DNA of 64,000 nucleotides from Maritalea mobilis (lineage in GTDB: Bacteria; Pseudomonadota; Alphaproteobacteria; Rhizobiales; Devosiaceae). This document shows, piece by piece, positions 33,360 through 41,604 of this stretch. Under the pieces are notes generated by a model. It ran no database searches. It had not been told where the DNA came from and was given only the letters and a program-made list of their open reading frames with translations. Every line of letters starts with the position of its first letter. Position 1 is the stretch's first letter. The stretch covers positions 67,001-131,000 of the forward strand of contig NZ_SNYR01000003.1 in the NCBI RefSeq assembly GCF_004363175.1. Reading direction: 5' to 3'. The position numbers and the translations under genes were made by a program.

Positions 33360-33961
33360 CAATCTTCCTTTTCCAAGAGTTTTGTCATGACACAATACTC
33401 GACTTGATCGTCCTCATATTGGGCCACCACCTGATAGCCCATATGCTGATAGATCGCTACATTTTGTGCATTTCCTGTTTCCAGCGCAACCGTGGCCGGT
33501 CTCTCAAGCAAATGATAAGCGGTTTCAAAAAGCTGTCGCGCCAGTCCCTGTCCCCGCGCACGCTCATCCACCGCGACAAATTCAACCACCAAGGCAGATT
33601 TATGCGGGTATATGTCGAACCGCCGCCGCTCGTGCTGCACCATATGCAAAGGCACCCGCAGGCCAAAAACCCGCCATTGCTGCCAAAACCAGCGCAGCAA
33701 AAACCGCAATGGCGGTGCATGATTGCCAAGGCTAAAAATATTACCACCGACAAACTCACCTTCACTTGTCGCAACAATCACTTGAGCTTGCGGCCAAGCG
33801 CGCAAGGTAATCTCAAACCACGCGCTTAACCGCTTTACGGCGTCATGCTGGCCAGCATTGACCAATGAAACCATCGCCTGATCTTGCGCGAAGGCACGCG
33901 CAAACATTTCAGCCAATGCTCGCCGCCCTTCGCCATTCCAGATTTTGACTTCGACAGACAT
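33359..33961 (-). CDS. GNAT-family N-acetyltransferase
   Basis: A 200-residue acetyltransferase. The acetyl-CoA motif is VEFVAVDERARGQGLARQLFE (about 123-143), followed by ATVALETGNAQNVAIYQHMGYQVV, the usual GNAT C-terminal fold. The N-terminal half is larger than a minimal GNAT. Its ATG directly follows the stop of the membrane-protein gene (TAGATG), with GGAG upstream. Co-transcription with a membrane protein and TetR suggests modification of a small toxic or signalling compound; the acceptor is unknown. Confidence 0.85.
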   Translation of the reverse strand: MSVEVKIWNGEGRRALAEMFARAFAQDQAMVSLVNAGQHDAVKRLSAWFEITLRAWPQAQVIVATSEGEFVGGNIFSLGNHAPPLRFLLRWFWQQWRVFGLRVPLHMVQHERRRFDIYPHKSALVVEFVAVDERARGQGLARQLFETAYHLLERPATVALETGNAQNVAIYQHMGYQVVAQYEDDQVEYCVMTKLLEKED

Positions 33962-34558
33962 CTAATTCTCCGGTTGGAATGGCGCTTCTTTGACAAGATG
34001 ACCAAGCAATAATTTCAGCGCCAATAAGGGCAGCAGCCAATTCAAATTTGGCAGATTCATCATCGGCAGAAATGAGAGCAAGATAAACAGAGTGGCCACG
34101 CCAAACGCAACTGGCCGTTGCAAATATAACGGCGTAAAGAGGATCACTATTGTGCCAAACAATAAAGCACCCGCCGCCACAGCGAAAAACACCATAGGGT
34201 TCACAGCGAACAGAAAGGCCGCCAAGCCCAGATGCAATAAATGAGCGCAAACAAACACAAAATGCTGGCGCTTGCCATGGCCTTTTCGGTGATACCATCT
34301 CTTTGCTGCAGATGTCGCATTGGTGACAATACCGCCGCCTATATCCAGCGCGAGGATCACAACAAACACCCAATGCCAAGCGGAATAGGCTGCATTCGCG
34401 CCCTGCCAAAATAGGAAAACAAGCGCTGCTGCAATCACGGCGCCTAAGCCCAACTGCACATATTCCTCAGCCTGAGTGGCGCCAGGCCCAACAAATTTAT
34501 CCCAACTGCCTGATAGTCCTTTTCGCGGTGCTGGTGGTTCCCAATCTACAAACATCAT
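33962..34558 (-). CDS. Multipass membrane protein of unknown function
   Basis: A 198-residue protein with five or six hydrophobic helices from residue about 38 to 190, beginning MMFVDWEPPAPRKG and ending in a short soluble tail (LVKEAPFQPEN). A histidine-rich stretch (WYHRKGHGKRQHF) lies between helices 2 and 3. I do not recognise the family. It is the first gene of a three-gene operon with GNAT and TetR genes, with a palindromic operator 18 nt upstream. Confidence 0.7.
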   Translation of the reverse strand: MMFVDWEPPAPRKGLSGSWDKFVGPGATQAEEYVQLGLGAVIAAALVFLFWQGANAAYSAWHWVFVVILALDIGGGIVTNATSAAKRWYHRKGHGKRQHFVFVCAHLLHLGLAAFLFAVNPMVFFAVAAGALLFGTIVILFTPLYLQRPVAFGVATLFILLSFLPMMNLPNLNWLLPLLALKLLLGHLVKEAPFQPEN

Positions 34559-34575
34559 ACTGACTTTCTAAAATA

Positions 34576-34589
34576 ACTGACTAGTCAGT
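34576..34589. promoter_or_regulatory. Palindromic operator of the TetR operon
   Basis: ACTGACTAGTCAGT is a perfect 14-bp palindrome 17 nt before the first gene of the membrane protein-GNAT-TetR operon. An extra ACTGAC half-site lies at 34559-34564 next to the start codon. Such palindromes are typical TetR-family operators. Confidence 0.65.
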
Positions 34590-34673
34590 AATAAATAAAT
34601 TTTACGAAAGAAGCAACAGATTTACAACCGATAGAAAAGCGGCCAGCATTTCCAATCCTGAAAAGCCCAAAGA

Positions 34674-34697
34674 AAAAGCGCACCGAAGCGCGCTTTT
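34674..34697 (-). terminator. Terminator after the AHSA1-like gene
   Basis: AAAAGCGC and GCGCTTTT pair (8 bp, 8-nt loop) and the minus-strand RNA continues with U-rich CUUUGGG after UUUUU. It ends the ArsR-AHSA1 transcript, 23 nt after its stop. Confidence 0.7.
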
Positions 34698-34719
34698 AAA
34701 GTTCACAATCTTGAGCAAG

Positions 34720-35217
34720 CTAGGCGTTTTGCAACTCTTCCAAAATCTGGTCGATAATTTTGTAGCCAGAACCCCAGCCATTATCCATGCCGCGCATCAT
34801 ATTGGCGAAAGTCTCATTCTCTTCTGGCGTCGCCTCAAAGGGCACCTGAACCATAGTCACAATGGTTTTGTCGCCCATTTCTTTAAACGTCACTGTGGTG
34901 TGCAGCACCCTAGGCCAATTGGGCATCATCGGGCTGGAAACAACATTCCAATCCTTATCCGCGGAACAATGGTGCCAAACAATTTTCTCTTCTGGCTCCA
35001 CTTCTTTGAACTTCATCACCGATAAGTCCGACTTATCACCCATAACCATTTCATTGCGCCACTCGCCGCCTGGCTTTAGATCAAATTGGTGGATGATCGT
35101 TTCAATATTTGGACCATACCATCGCGATAACAATTTGGGATCAGTCCAAGCCTTCCACACCAAAGATCGCGGCGCATCAAATTCTCGCTTAAACACATAT
35201 TCTGCTGGGTTACTCAT
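34720..35217 (-). CDS. SRPBCC (AHSA1-like) family protein
   Basis: A 165-residue START-fold protein of the AHSA1 type. Typical segments are YVFKREFDAPRSLVWKAWTDPKLLSRWYGP at the N-terminus (read in parts), GGEWRNEMVMGDKSDLSVMKFKEV and a C-terminal GWGSGYKIIDQILEELQ helix. Such proteins bind hydrophobic ligands in a central cavity. GGAGGAGGGG upstream is a strong ribosome site, and the start overlaps the ArsR gene end by 8 nt. The ArsR-AHSA1 pairing is common in bacteria and usually under the ArsR member's control. Confidence 0.88.
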   Translation of the reverse strand: MSNPAEYVFKREFDAPRSLVWKAWTDPKLLSRWYGPNIETIIHQFDLKPGGEWRNEMVMGDKSDLSVMKFKEVEPEEKIVWHHCSADKDWNVVSSPMMPNWPRVLHTTVTFKEMGDKTIVTMVQVPFEATPEENETFANMMRGMDNGWGSGYKIIDQILEELQNA

Positions 35218-35578
35218 CTTTCCCCTCCTCCTTCTGGGCTTTGAGTGTCACCAGCAATTCGTCAAGCTGATCAAAGCTGTCACCCCAAAACCGTTTGAAA
35301 TAATTAATCCACTCCACGGCTTCCGCCATGGGTTCTGCATTTAGTCGCGCTGGGCGACGTTGCTCATCAATGGCACGCTCAACCAAACCCGCTTTTTCCA
35401 ACACTTTTAGATGCTTTGAGATTGCGGGCTGACTTATCTGAAATGGCGCCGCCAACTCACCAACAGATGCTTCCCCTTCCGCTAAACGCGTCAACATGGC
35501 GCGACGTGTCGGGTCTGCCAAAGCAGCAAAAATTGCGTCTAAATCCGCTGAACTTTTTCCATAACCAATCTGTTCCAT
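35210..35578 (-). CDS. ArsR-family transcriptional regulator
   Basis: A 122-residue winged-helix regulator. The DNA-binding part is AALADPTRRAMLTRLAEGEASVGELAAPFQISQPAISKHLKVLEKAGLVER (shown in the range 19-69), with no obvious metal-binding cysteines (no CVC motif), so a metal-independent effector is likely. ATG at 35578 lies within an inverted repeat that would serve as operator. The frame extends to 35674 without family similarity. It is the first gene of the two-gene AHSA1 operon. Confidence 0.9.
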   Translation of the reverse strand: MEQIGYGKSSADLDAIFAALADPTRRAMLTRLAEGEASVGELAAPFQISQPAISKHLKVLEKAGLVERAIDEQRRPARLNAEPMAEAVEWINYFKRFWGDSFDQLDELLVTLKAQKEEGKDE

Positions 35579-35592
35579 AACTATATGGTTAT
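35577..35592. promoter_or_regulatory. ArsR operator over the arsR-type gene start
   Basis: ATAACTATATGGTTAT is a near-perfect inverted repeat (ATAAC-N6-GTTAT, one mismatched pair inside). It overlaps the start codon of the ArsR gene, as expected for autorepression. Confidence 0.5.
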
Positions 35593-35634
35593 AGAAAATT
35601 TTGTGGATGTCAAGCTTGATCCAAATTATGATTA

Positions 35635-35649
35635 TTAATGGCTTATTAA
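35635..35649 (+). promoter_or_regulatory. CtrA-type site upstream of the YjfB-like gene
   Basis: TTAATGGCTTATTAA is an exact TTAA-N7-TTAA, the full recognition pattern of the cell-cycle regulator CtrA. It lies 49 nt before the YjfB-like start. Confidence 0.6.
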
Positions 35650-35698
35650 TCTTGAATTGCGAGACTGTGGCCAACTGAAAGCTAGGAAGGCCATTCAG

Positions 35699-35890
35699 AT
35701 GGATATGTCATTGGTGACACAAGCCGTTGCCATGCAGTCAGCTCAGCGCCAAGAACAAGCGCAAATGTTGATGGTTAAAGCGGCAAACGACATGCAAAAA
35801 GCCATGATCAACATGCTTGATCAGGGGTTGGCAAATGCCAAAGCCATGCCCGCACCTGGCACAGGCACCATTGTCGACAAATCTGCATAA
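35699..35890 (+). CDS. YjfB-like putative motility protein
   Basis: A 63-residue protein resembling the YjfB family of putative motility proteins (MDMSLVTQAVAMQSAQRQEQ start, then a helical segment with AANDMQKAMINMLDQGL and a flexible Pro/Gly tail). The ATG at 35699 has AGGAAGG 8 nt upstream. A CtrA-type site lies in the promoter region, consistent with motility genes in alphaproteobacteria. It is flanked by an ArsR gene (divergent) and an acetyltransferase gene. The molecular function is unknown. Confidence 0.75.
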   Translation: MDMSLVTQAVAMQSAQRQEQAQMLMVKAANDMQKAMINMLDQGLANAKAMPAPGTGTIVDKSA

Positions 35891-35963
35891 ATTTCCCACT
35901 GGTCAAATCACCAAAAGCCTCATAAAAATTGGCACATTACCAATTTAAGACCATAGGCTTTTT

Positions 35964-36551
35964 ATGTCCCGCTCCGTAAAAGAACGCATGCTCGCTGGCG
36001 AACCCACCTTGTCGGGCGACCCTGAACTTGGCGAAATTGCCGCGCGGTCGCGCCGCGCTTGTTATGCCTTCAACACAGCCCATCCCGATGATGAAACACG
36101 CATGGAGCATTTGCGCAGCATTTTGGGCAAAGCGGGAGAGCAATTCTGGGTGGAGCCACCCTTTTATGTTGATTTTGGCGAAATGGTCGAAATTGGCGAG
36201 AAGGTGTTTATCAACACCAATTGCGTCATTCTGGACAGCTGCAAAGTCACCATTGGCAATGATGTTTTGATTGCCCCCAATGTGCAAATCTTAGCGGCTG
36301 GACACCCTATTCCTGCCAACGAGCGCATGGTTTATCCTTTTGAAGATGAGCCCGACCGGATGAACTTCGTCAATCTGGCAGCCCCCATCACCATCGGCAA
36401 CGGATGTTGGATTGGCGCAGGCGCAATCATCTTGCCAGGCGTCACCATTGGCGACAGAACCGTGATCGGTGCTGGCGCCGTCGTCACCAAAGATATACCC
36501 GCGGATAGCCTAGCCGTTGGCAACCCAGCACGCGTGATCAAAAAGATTTAG
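35964..36551 (+). CDS. Maltose O-acetyltransferase-like hexapeptide transferase
   Basis: A 195-residue member of the Maa/LacA/NodL acetyltransferases. The N-terminal MLAGEPTLSGDPELGE matches the maltose-acetyltransferase cap, and the left-handed beta-helix follows with hexapeptide repeats (VFINTNCVILDSCKVTIGNDVLIAPNVQI, seen in sections) and the GNGCWIGAGAIILPGVTIG end. The catalytic histidine lies in ILAAGHPIPA. Acceptor sugar unknown. It is convergent with tlpA, overlapping by 4 nt. Confidence 0.88.
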   Translation: MSRSVKERMLAGEPTLSGDPELGEIAARSRRACYAFNTAHPDDETRMEHLRSILGKAGEQFWVEPPFYVDFGEMVEIGEKVFINTNCVILDSCKVTIGNDVLIAPNVQILAAGHPIPANERMVYPFEDEPDRMNFVNLAAPITIGNGCWIGAGAIILPGVTIGDRTVIGAGAVVTKDIPADSLAVGNPARVIKKI

Positions 36552-37258
36552 CTTTCTTGCGCCAAGTCCAATGCGGCTTCAACAAACGCCTTTGCGTCGT
36601 CGCCATGCCATGCGGCAGGTCCAGCCAAAACGCCCCATTCGCACCCATCCGGGCCCAAAATAAGCGTGGCAGGCAAGCCTAACGCCACGCCGCGCTTCTT
36701 CAACACTTCAAACGCATCAAAGGTCGGGTCACGATGCAGCGGCAATTGGCTGAGATTTTCCTCATCCATAAACTTTTGCGCTTTGGCAAGGCCATCATCG
36801 CCAATGTCTAGATTGATGGTGGCAACCGTAAAGCCTTTATCGCCATAATCCTTTTGCAGCGCTTCCAGCTCAGGCATTTCAGCGCGACACGGCGCACACC
36901 ATGTGGCCCAGAAGTTCACCAAAGTGACGTTCCCCTCAAAAGCGTTGAATCCCACTTCATCACCATTTTCATGGATAAAGCTGATTTCATCGTAGCGCGC
37001 GCCCTTGGCAGTAACTTGCACCGCGGCCAAATCACCGACCGCCTTTTCATCCAATGCCGTTTGCACAGCAGGGTTTGCGGGGCAAGAATTGGCCATTGCC
37101 GTACCATTTCCACCATTGTTCCCATTGCTAACCCACACGGCGGTCGCTATAGCTACGACAATTGCAGTGGCCGCGCCGATGGAAATGCGCTTTTTGACGG
37201 CATTTTCAGCCCCATTTCCGCGATCATTGCCGTTTGGATTTGATGGTTGAGAGGACAT
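36548..37258 (-). CDS. tlpA: Membrane-anchored thiol:disulfide reductase TlpA
   Basis: A 236-residue thioredoxin-fold protein with a Gly/Asn-rich cytoplasmic tail, one transmembrane helix (about 24-42, IGAATAIVVAIATAVWV) and a periplasmic thioredoxin domain. The active site is FWATWCAPCRAEMPELE near residues 115-131, and the cis-proline region is GLPATLILG. TlpA proteins keep periplasmic thiols reduced, for example for cytochrome oxidase copper sites. AGGAG lies before the ATG at 37258. It is divergent from argH, as in many alphaproteobacteria. Confidence 0.92.
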   Translation of the reverse strand: MSSQPSNPNGNDRGNGAENAVKKRISIGAATAIVVAIATAVWVSNGNNGGNGTAMANSCPANPAVQTALDEKAVGDLAAVQVTAKGARYDEISFIHENGDEVGFNAFEGNVTLVNFWATWCAPCRAEMPELEALQKDYGDKGFTVATINLDIGDDGLAKAQKFMDEENLSQLPLHRDPTFDAFEVLKKRGVALGLPATLILGPDGCEWGVLAGPAAWHGDDAKAFVEAALDLAQES

Positions 37259-37281
37259 AGGTTCTCCTAAAAGAGGGTACA

Positions 37282-38667
37282 ATGAGCAACAAAATGTGGG
37301 GTGGCCGTTTTGCCACCGGTCCAGATGCGATCATGGAAGAAATCAACGCCTCCATCGACTATGACAAACGCTTCCACACGCAAGATATTGCTGGCTCAAA
37401 AGCCCATGCGGAAATGCTGGCCAAGGTCGGCATCCTGACCCAAGAAGATAAAGATGCAATCATCTCTGGTCTAGATCAGGTACATGACGAAATTGCCGCA
37501 GGCACGTTCACTTTTTCGCGCGCGCTCGAAGATATTCATATGAATGTGGAAGCGCGACTGAAAGAAATCATCGGCGAACCTGCAGGTCGGCTGCACACAG
37601 CCCGCTCACGTAACGACCAAGTGGCCACCGATTTTAAACTCTATGTCCGTGACTGCATCGACACTTTTGTGACCCAAATTCAAACCTTGCAGTTGGCCAT
37701 GGTTGAACGCGCCGAAGAACATGCGGATAGCGTGATGCCCGGCTTCACCCATTTGCAAAGCGCACAGCCCGTAACCTTCGGTCATCATATGATGGCTTAT
37801 GTGGAAATGCTGGGCCGCGATGTTGGCCGCTTTCAAGATGCACGCAAGCGGCTGAATGAAAGCCCGCTCGGCAGCGCCGCACTGGCAGGGACTTCGTTCC
37901 CGATTGATCGTGAGATGACAGCTGAAGCCCTAGGCTTCGACCGTCCAACCGCGAATTCGCTCGACGCTGTGTCTGACCGCGATTTTGTGTTGGAAACATT
38001 AAGCGCCGCCAGCCTGTGCGCCATGCATTTGTCGCGTCTATCCGAAGAGTTGGTGATTTGGTCCACCGCGCAGTTCCGCTTTGTGCGCCTATCAGACAAA
38101 TTCTCAACCGGCTCTTCCATTATGCCCCAAAAACGCAACCCGGATGCCGCTGAGCTGATCCGCGCCAAAATTGGCCGCATCACAGGTGCTTTGGTGTCGC
38201 TAATGACGGTGATGAAAGGCCTTCCCCTCGCCTATTCAAAAGATATGCAGGAAGATAAGGAAGTCAGCTTTGACGCTTTTGACAGCCTTTCACTTTCACT
38301 TGCCGCAATGACAGGCATGATCAAAGATTTGCAGGTCAACAAAGACGCCATGAGCGATGCGGCGGGCGCAGGCTTTGCCACGGCAACAGATTTGGCCGAC
38401 TGGTTGGTACGCGAGGCGAATGTGCCCTTCCGCGATGCCCACCATATCACCGGGTCAGCCGTTGCCCGGGCCGAGGAAAAAGGCTGCGATCTCGCGGGCC
38501 TCACCATTGAAGACTTCAAAGAAATCGATCAACGCATCGACGCAAGGGTCTTTAAGGTGCTGACCGTGGAAGATTCCGTGAAAAGCCGCACCTCTTTCGG
38601 CGGCACATCTCCTGCCAACGTAAAAACCGCAGCCGCCATTTGGCGCGACCGCCTCACCAGCGCATAA
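37282..38667 (+). CDS. argH: Argininosuccinate lyase
   Basis: A 461-residue cytosolic enzyme cleaving argininosuccinate to arginine and fumarate. It has the [16 protein letters not shown] start, the [14 protein letters not shown] segment, TRLQ-type [15 protein letters not shown] with catalytic histidine, and the signature [21 protein letters not shown] precedes the ATG. It is divergent from tlpA and followed after 9 nt by lysA. The small lipoprotein gene lptM, often between argH and lysA in alphaproteobacteria, is missing. Confidence 0.97.
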   Translation: MSNKMWGGRFATGPDAIMEEINASIDYDKRFHTQDIAGSKAHAEMLAKVGILTQEDKDAIISGLDQVHDEIAAGTFTFSRALEDIHMNVEARLKEIIGEPAGRLHTARSRNDQVATDFKLYVRDCIDTFVTQIQTLQLAMVERAEEHADSVMPGFTHLQSAQPVTFGHHMMAYVEMLGRDVGRFQDARKRLNESPLGSAALAGTSFPIDREMTAEALGFDRPTANSLDAVSDRDFVLETLSAASLCAMHLSRLSEELVIWSTAQFRFVRLSDKFSTGSSIMPQKRNPDAAELIRAKIGRITGALVSLMTVMKGLPLAYSKDMQEDKEVSFDAFDSLSLSLAAMTGMIKDLQVNKDAMSDAAGAGFATATDLADWLVREANVPFRDAHHITGSAVARAEEKGCDLAGLTIEDFKEIDQRIDARVFKVLTVEDSVKSRTSFGGTSPANVKTAAAIWRDRLTSA

Positions 38668-38676
38668 AGGGCAACT

Positions 38677-39942
38677 ATGGTACATCATTTTCAATATCGC
38701 CACGGCGAGATGTATGCTGAAGATGTGGCAATTGCTGACATTGCGTCAGAAGTGGGCACACCTTTTTACCTTTATTCACGCGCCACCTTCACGCGCCATA
38801 TCAAAGTGATGCAGGAGGCTTTTGCCGATCGCCCCACCCTTGTGGCCTATGCCGTGAAAGCCAATTCAAACCAGGCGATTTTGAAACTGGTGGCCAGCCT
38901 TGGCGCAGGTGCTGACGTGGTATCCCTCGGCGAATTGATGCGCGCCGAGCGCGCTGGCATTCCACCGGAAAAAATCGTCTTTTCTGGTGTCGCCAAAACC
39001 CATGAAGAAATCGCCTATGCCCTGAATTTGGGCATTAAATGTTTCAATGCCGAGAGCGAACCGGAACTGTTGCGCATCAATGAAGTGGCAAAATCTTTGG
39101 GCAAGATTGCGCCAGTTTCCGTGCGTATCAACCCAAATGTCGACGCCAAAACACATGCCAAAATCTCCACCGGCAAAGCGGAAAATAAATTCGGCATCCC
39201 ATTTGAGCGCGCGAATGAGGTTTATCAACTGATTGCAGACTGCGATCATTTGCAGGCGGTGGGCATTGATATGCATATCGGCTCACAAATCACTGATTTG
39301 GAGCCCTTCGACAATGCGTTCAAATTGATGGCAGAACTGGTCGAGAAACTCAGCGCTGCGGGCCACAAAATCAAGCACATCGATGTGGGCGGCGGCTTAG
39401 GCATTCCTTATGACAATTCCAATCAGGTGCCGCCAGAGCCCATGGCATACGCCCAGATCGTGCGCAAAAATCTCAACCATCTGGATTGTGAAATCGTGCT
39501 CGAACCCGGCCGCATGGTCGCTGGCAATGCGGGCATTTTCATCACCAAGGTTGAATATGTGAAAGAAGGCGCGGAGCGGCAATTTGTCATCGTGGATGCG
39601 GGCATGAACGATCTGCTACGCCCAACGCTTTACGAAAGCTATCACACGGTTCAACCAGTCAAGGAAGATGCGCAATTGCAAGATCGGATTGGCGATGTAG
39701 TCGGTCCCGTTTGCGAAACCGGCGATTATATCGCCAAAGGCCGTCACCTACCGCACGTGCAAGAAGGCGATCTCCTCGCAGTCATGAGCGCCGGTGCCTA
39801 CGGCGCCGTTATGTCTGGCACCTACAACACGCGCCCCCTATGCGCGGAAGTTTTGGTCGATGGCGACCAATTCCACACCATCCGCCCGCGCCAAACCTAC
39901 GAGGATTTAATCGGACAGGACTCTGTGCCGGATTGGTTATAA
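38677..39942 (+). CDS. lysA: Diaminopimelate decarboxylase
   Basis: A 421-residue PLP enzyme making lysine from meso-diaminopimelate. The PLP lysine lies in YAVKANSNQAILK (near residue 60), with GGGLGIPY for phosphate binding and LEPGRMVAGNAGIFITKV. CETGDYIAKGRHLP supplies the substrate-side cysteine. It begins 9 nt after argH and ends in a strong terminator, so argH-lysA is one transcript. Confidence 0.96.
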   Translation: MVHHFQYRHGEMYAEDVAIADIASEVGTPFYLYSRATFTRHIKVMQEAFADRPTLVAYAVKANSNQAILKLVASLGAGADVVSLGELMRAERAGIPPEKIVFSGVAKTHEEIAYALNLGIKCFNAESEPELLRINEVAKSLGKIAPVSVRINPNVDAKTHAKISTGKAENKFGIPFERANEVYQLIADCDHLQAVGIDMHIGSQITDLEPFDNAFKLMAELVEKLSAAGHKIKHIDVGGGLGIPYDNSNQVPPEPMAYAQIVRKNLNHLDCEIVLEPGRMVAGNAGIFITKVEYVKEGAERQFVIVDAGMNDLLRPTLYESYHTVQPVKEDAQLQDRIGDVVGPVCETGDYIAKGRHLPHVQEGDLLAVMSAGAYGAVMSGTYNTRPLCAEVLVDGDQFHTIRPRQTYEDLIGQDSVPDWL

Positions 39943-39946
39943 AAAA

Positions 39947-39972
39947 AGCCCCGCATTGCGGGGCTTTCTTTT
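39947..39972. terminator. Terminator after lysA
   Basis: AGCCCCGC and GCGGGGCT form an 8-bp stem around ATT, with an A-run to the left and TTTCTTTT to the right. It ends argH-lysA and may also act on the cpdR transcript coming from the other side. Confidence 0.9.
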
Positions 39973-40005
39973 AATTCAGTATCCAATTGACGTTTGCATT
40001 AGGTG

Positions 40006-40413
40006 CTAAGCGCCCAATTGCTGCGCCAAGGTAATGGTCGAGGCTTCGCGTCCGTCCAGTGCTTCTTTCACTTTCGCGCGAATATCGGCCAAGGTGAAGG
40101 GCTTCGGCACCACATCATGCACCAGTGCATCAAGTCCATGGGCCCGTTCGCGTTGATCAGCGAAGCCAGTCATCAGCAAAATGGTAACATCAGGAAATTG
40201 ATCGGCCACACGCAAGGCAAGCGCAATACCGTCCATCACGGGCATTTTAATGTCTGAGAGCAACAGATCAAATGCACCTTCATGTTCCAACATGGCTTCG
40301 GCGGCCAGCCCACCATCTTCAGTCGCCAGCACGGCATGACCGTCCATCTCTAGCGCGCGCGCCACAAATCCGCGTACGCTTGGGTCGTCTTCCGCCAACA
40401 AAATCCGTGCCAT
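40006..40413 (-). CDS. cpdR: CpdR-type single-domain response regulator
   Basis: A 135-residue receiver-only regulator. Acidic pocket residues lie in ILLAEDDPS (9-10), the phosphoacceptor aspartate is D54 in LLSDIKMP, the threonine is in MTGFAD and the lysine in VPKPFTLAD. The overall pattern resembles CpdR, which in its unphosphorylated form primes the ClpXP protease for cell-cycle proteolysis, for example of CtrA. No output domain is present. Its position near a zinc-ribbon protein and ftsEX fits cpdR in Rhizobiales. An unrelated receiver cannot be excluded. Confidence 0.78.
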   Translation of the reverse strand: MARILLAEDDPSVRGFVARALEMDGHAVLATEDGGLAAEAMLEHEGAFDLLLSDIKMPVMDGIALALRVADQFPDVTILLMTGFADQRERAHGLDALVHDVVPKPFTLADIRAKVKEALDGREASTITLAQQLGA

Positions 40414-40457
40414 ACCCGTTACTCCTTACCCACGTCCCTGTTTAATTTTTGAATTGT

Positions 40458-41459
40458 TCAATTTGTTTTGTCTGACTGCCAATCCAAAAATGAAAGTGTT
40501 ACACGCCGCACATCATTAGGCGGAGATAGCAATTGAGTTGAAAACTCAAATGATCCACCTGCCTCTAAGACGGATACTCCCGGCGTCATGTTCCATTCGT
40601 AAATGACAGTATCGTCATCTCTAACCAGCGCCACCCTAATGGGGGGTAAATATGCAATCTTGCTGGTCACATTTTGAATGTCGCCGGTCACGTTTAAAAC
40701 CTCGTGTCCGTCCTTCCATGACCGAATTGTACGCACATTTGCGAAATCAAGTCCAACAACATTCACATTTGTGCCGAACAAACGATAGAGGCTGGCCATC
40801 TCTGGATAAAGCCGAACCACCTCAACCCTAAAGGAAAATAGCCCCAAAAGAATCACCGCAGTCAGCGCCAAACAAGTCGTGGTGATCATTCGCCGTGTGC
40901 GGGCCATCGGCAAACCGCGGGCAATGTCACGATGGCGCTTGGCCACCCGCCGCGCCCGCTTCATACGGTCGATACGCGTGCGCCGCCTTGTAGCGTAAGA
41001 TGCTGATTCCATTACATCATCATCTTCGGCATTGTAAATTTTGCCACCAGTGCCATCGGTGCCTGCGCCTTTAGATTTTTTGGCACCGCCCTTTTTGGCG
41101 TCCTGCCCGTCATCCAACGCTTCAATCTCTTGGTCTAAAGATTTTTCTTCGCTGTCAGCAACTTTTGCGCCAGCATTTTCAGCATCTTCTTTTGCTGTTT
41201 CTTCGGCTTTTGACTTCTCTGGACGTTTTAGCGGGTCTAAACCCTCTTCTTTCATCGCATCATCAAGCAAACGCGAAAAATCATCCGAATCATCTGCAAG
41301 TTCTACTTCGCGCACTTCCACCGGTTTTGGCTTTGGTGGCGGCTGCATAGCACGCCATGATTCGGCACAGTTTGCGCACTGCACCACACGACCAGATTCC
41401 CCAATAGCTTGGGCTGCCACTTCATATTCGGCATTACAATTTGGGCATACGATGATCAT
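40458..41459 (-). CDS. MJ0042-type zinc-ribbon membrane protein
   Basis: A 333-residue protein. The N-terminal zinc ribbon is IIVCPNCNAEYEVAAQ...VVQCANCAESWRA (two CxxC pairs within 40 residues). A long acidic/charged linker follows (about 50-170), then a basic stretch (RRTRIDRMKRARRVAKRHR), one transmembrane helix (about 190-212) and a periplasmic domain with beta-sandwich features (DFANVRTIRSWKDG...VLNVTGDIQNVT). Such proteins neighbour ftsEX in Rhizobiales, but their role is unknown. cpdR follows at 45 nt. Confidence 0.82.
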   Translation of the reverse strand: MIIVCPNCNAEYEVAAQAIGESGRVVQCANCAESWRAMQPPPKPKPVEVREVELADDSDDFSRLLDDAMKEEGLDPLKRPEKSKAEETAKEDAENAGAKVADSEEKSLDQEIEALDDGQDAKKGGAKKSKGAGTDGTGGKIYNAEDDDVMESASYATRRRTRIDRMKRARRVAKRHRDIARGLPMARTRRMITTTCLALTAVILLGLFSFRVEVVRLYPEMASLYRLFGTNVNVVGLDFANVRTIRSWKDGHEVLNVTGDIQNVTSKIAYLPPIRVALVRDDDTVIYEWNMTPGVSVLEAGGSFEFSTQLLSPPNDVRRVTLSFLDWQSDKTN

Positions 41460-41604
41460 GGGTAACTAAAGACGCTTTTCCAACACTCAAACGCCATCTT
41501 AGCCCGGAGAATCTTAACACTCCGAAAAAACCGGACTAGCTTTCACCCAAACAATGCTTCATCACTGCTAAAATGGTTGCCAAATAGTGATTCGGGAGTT
41601 GCCA

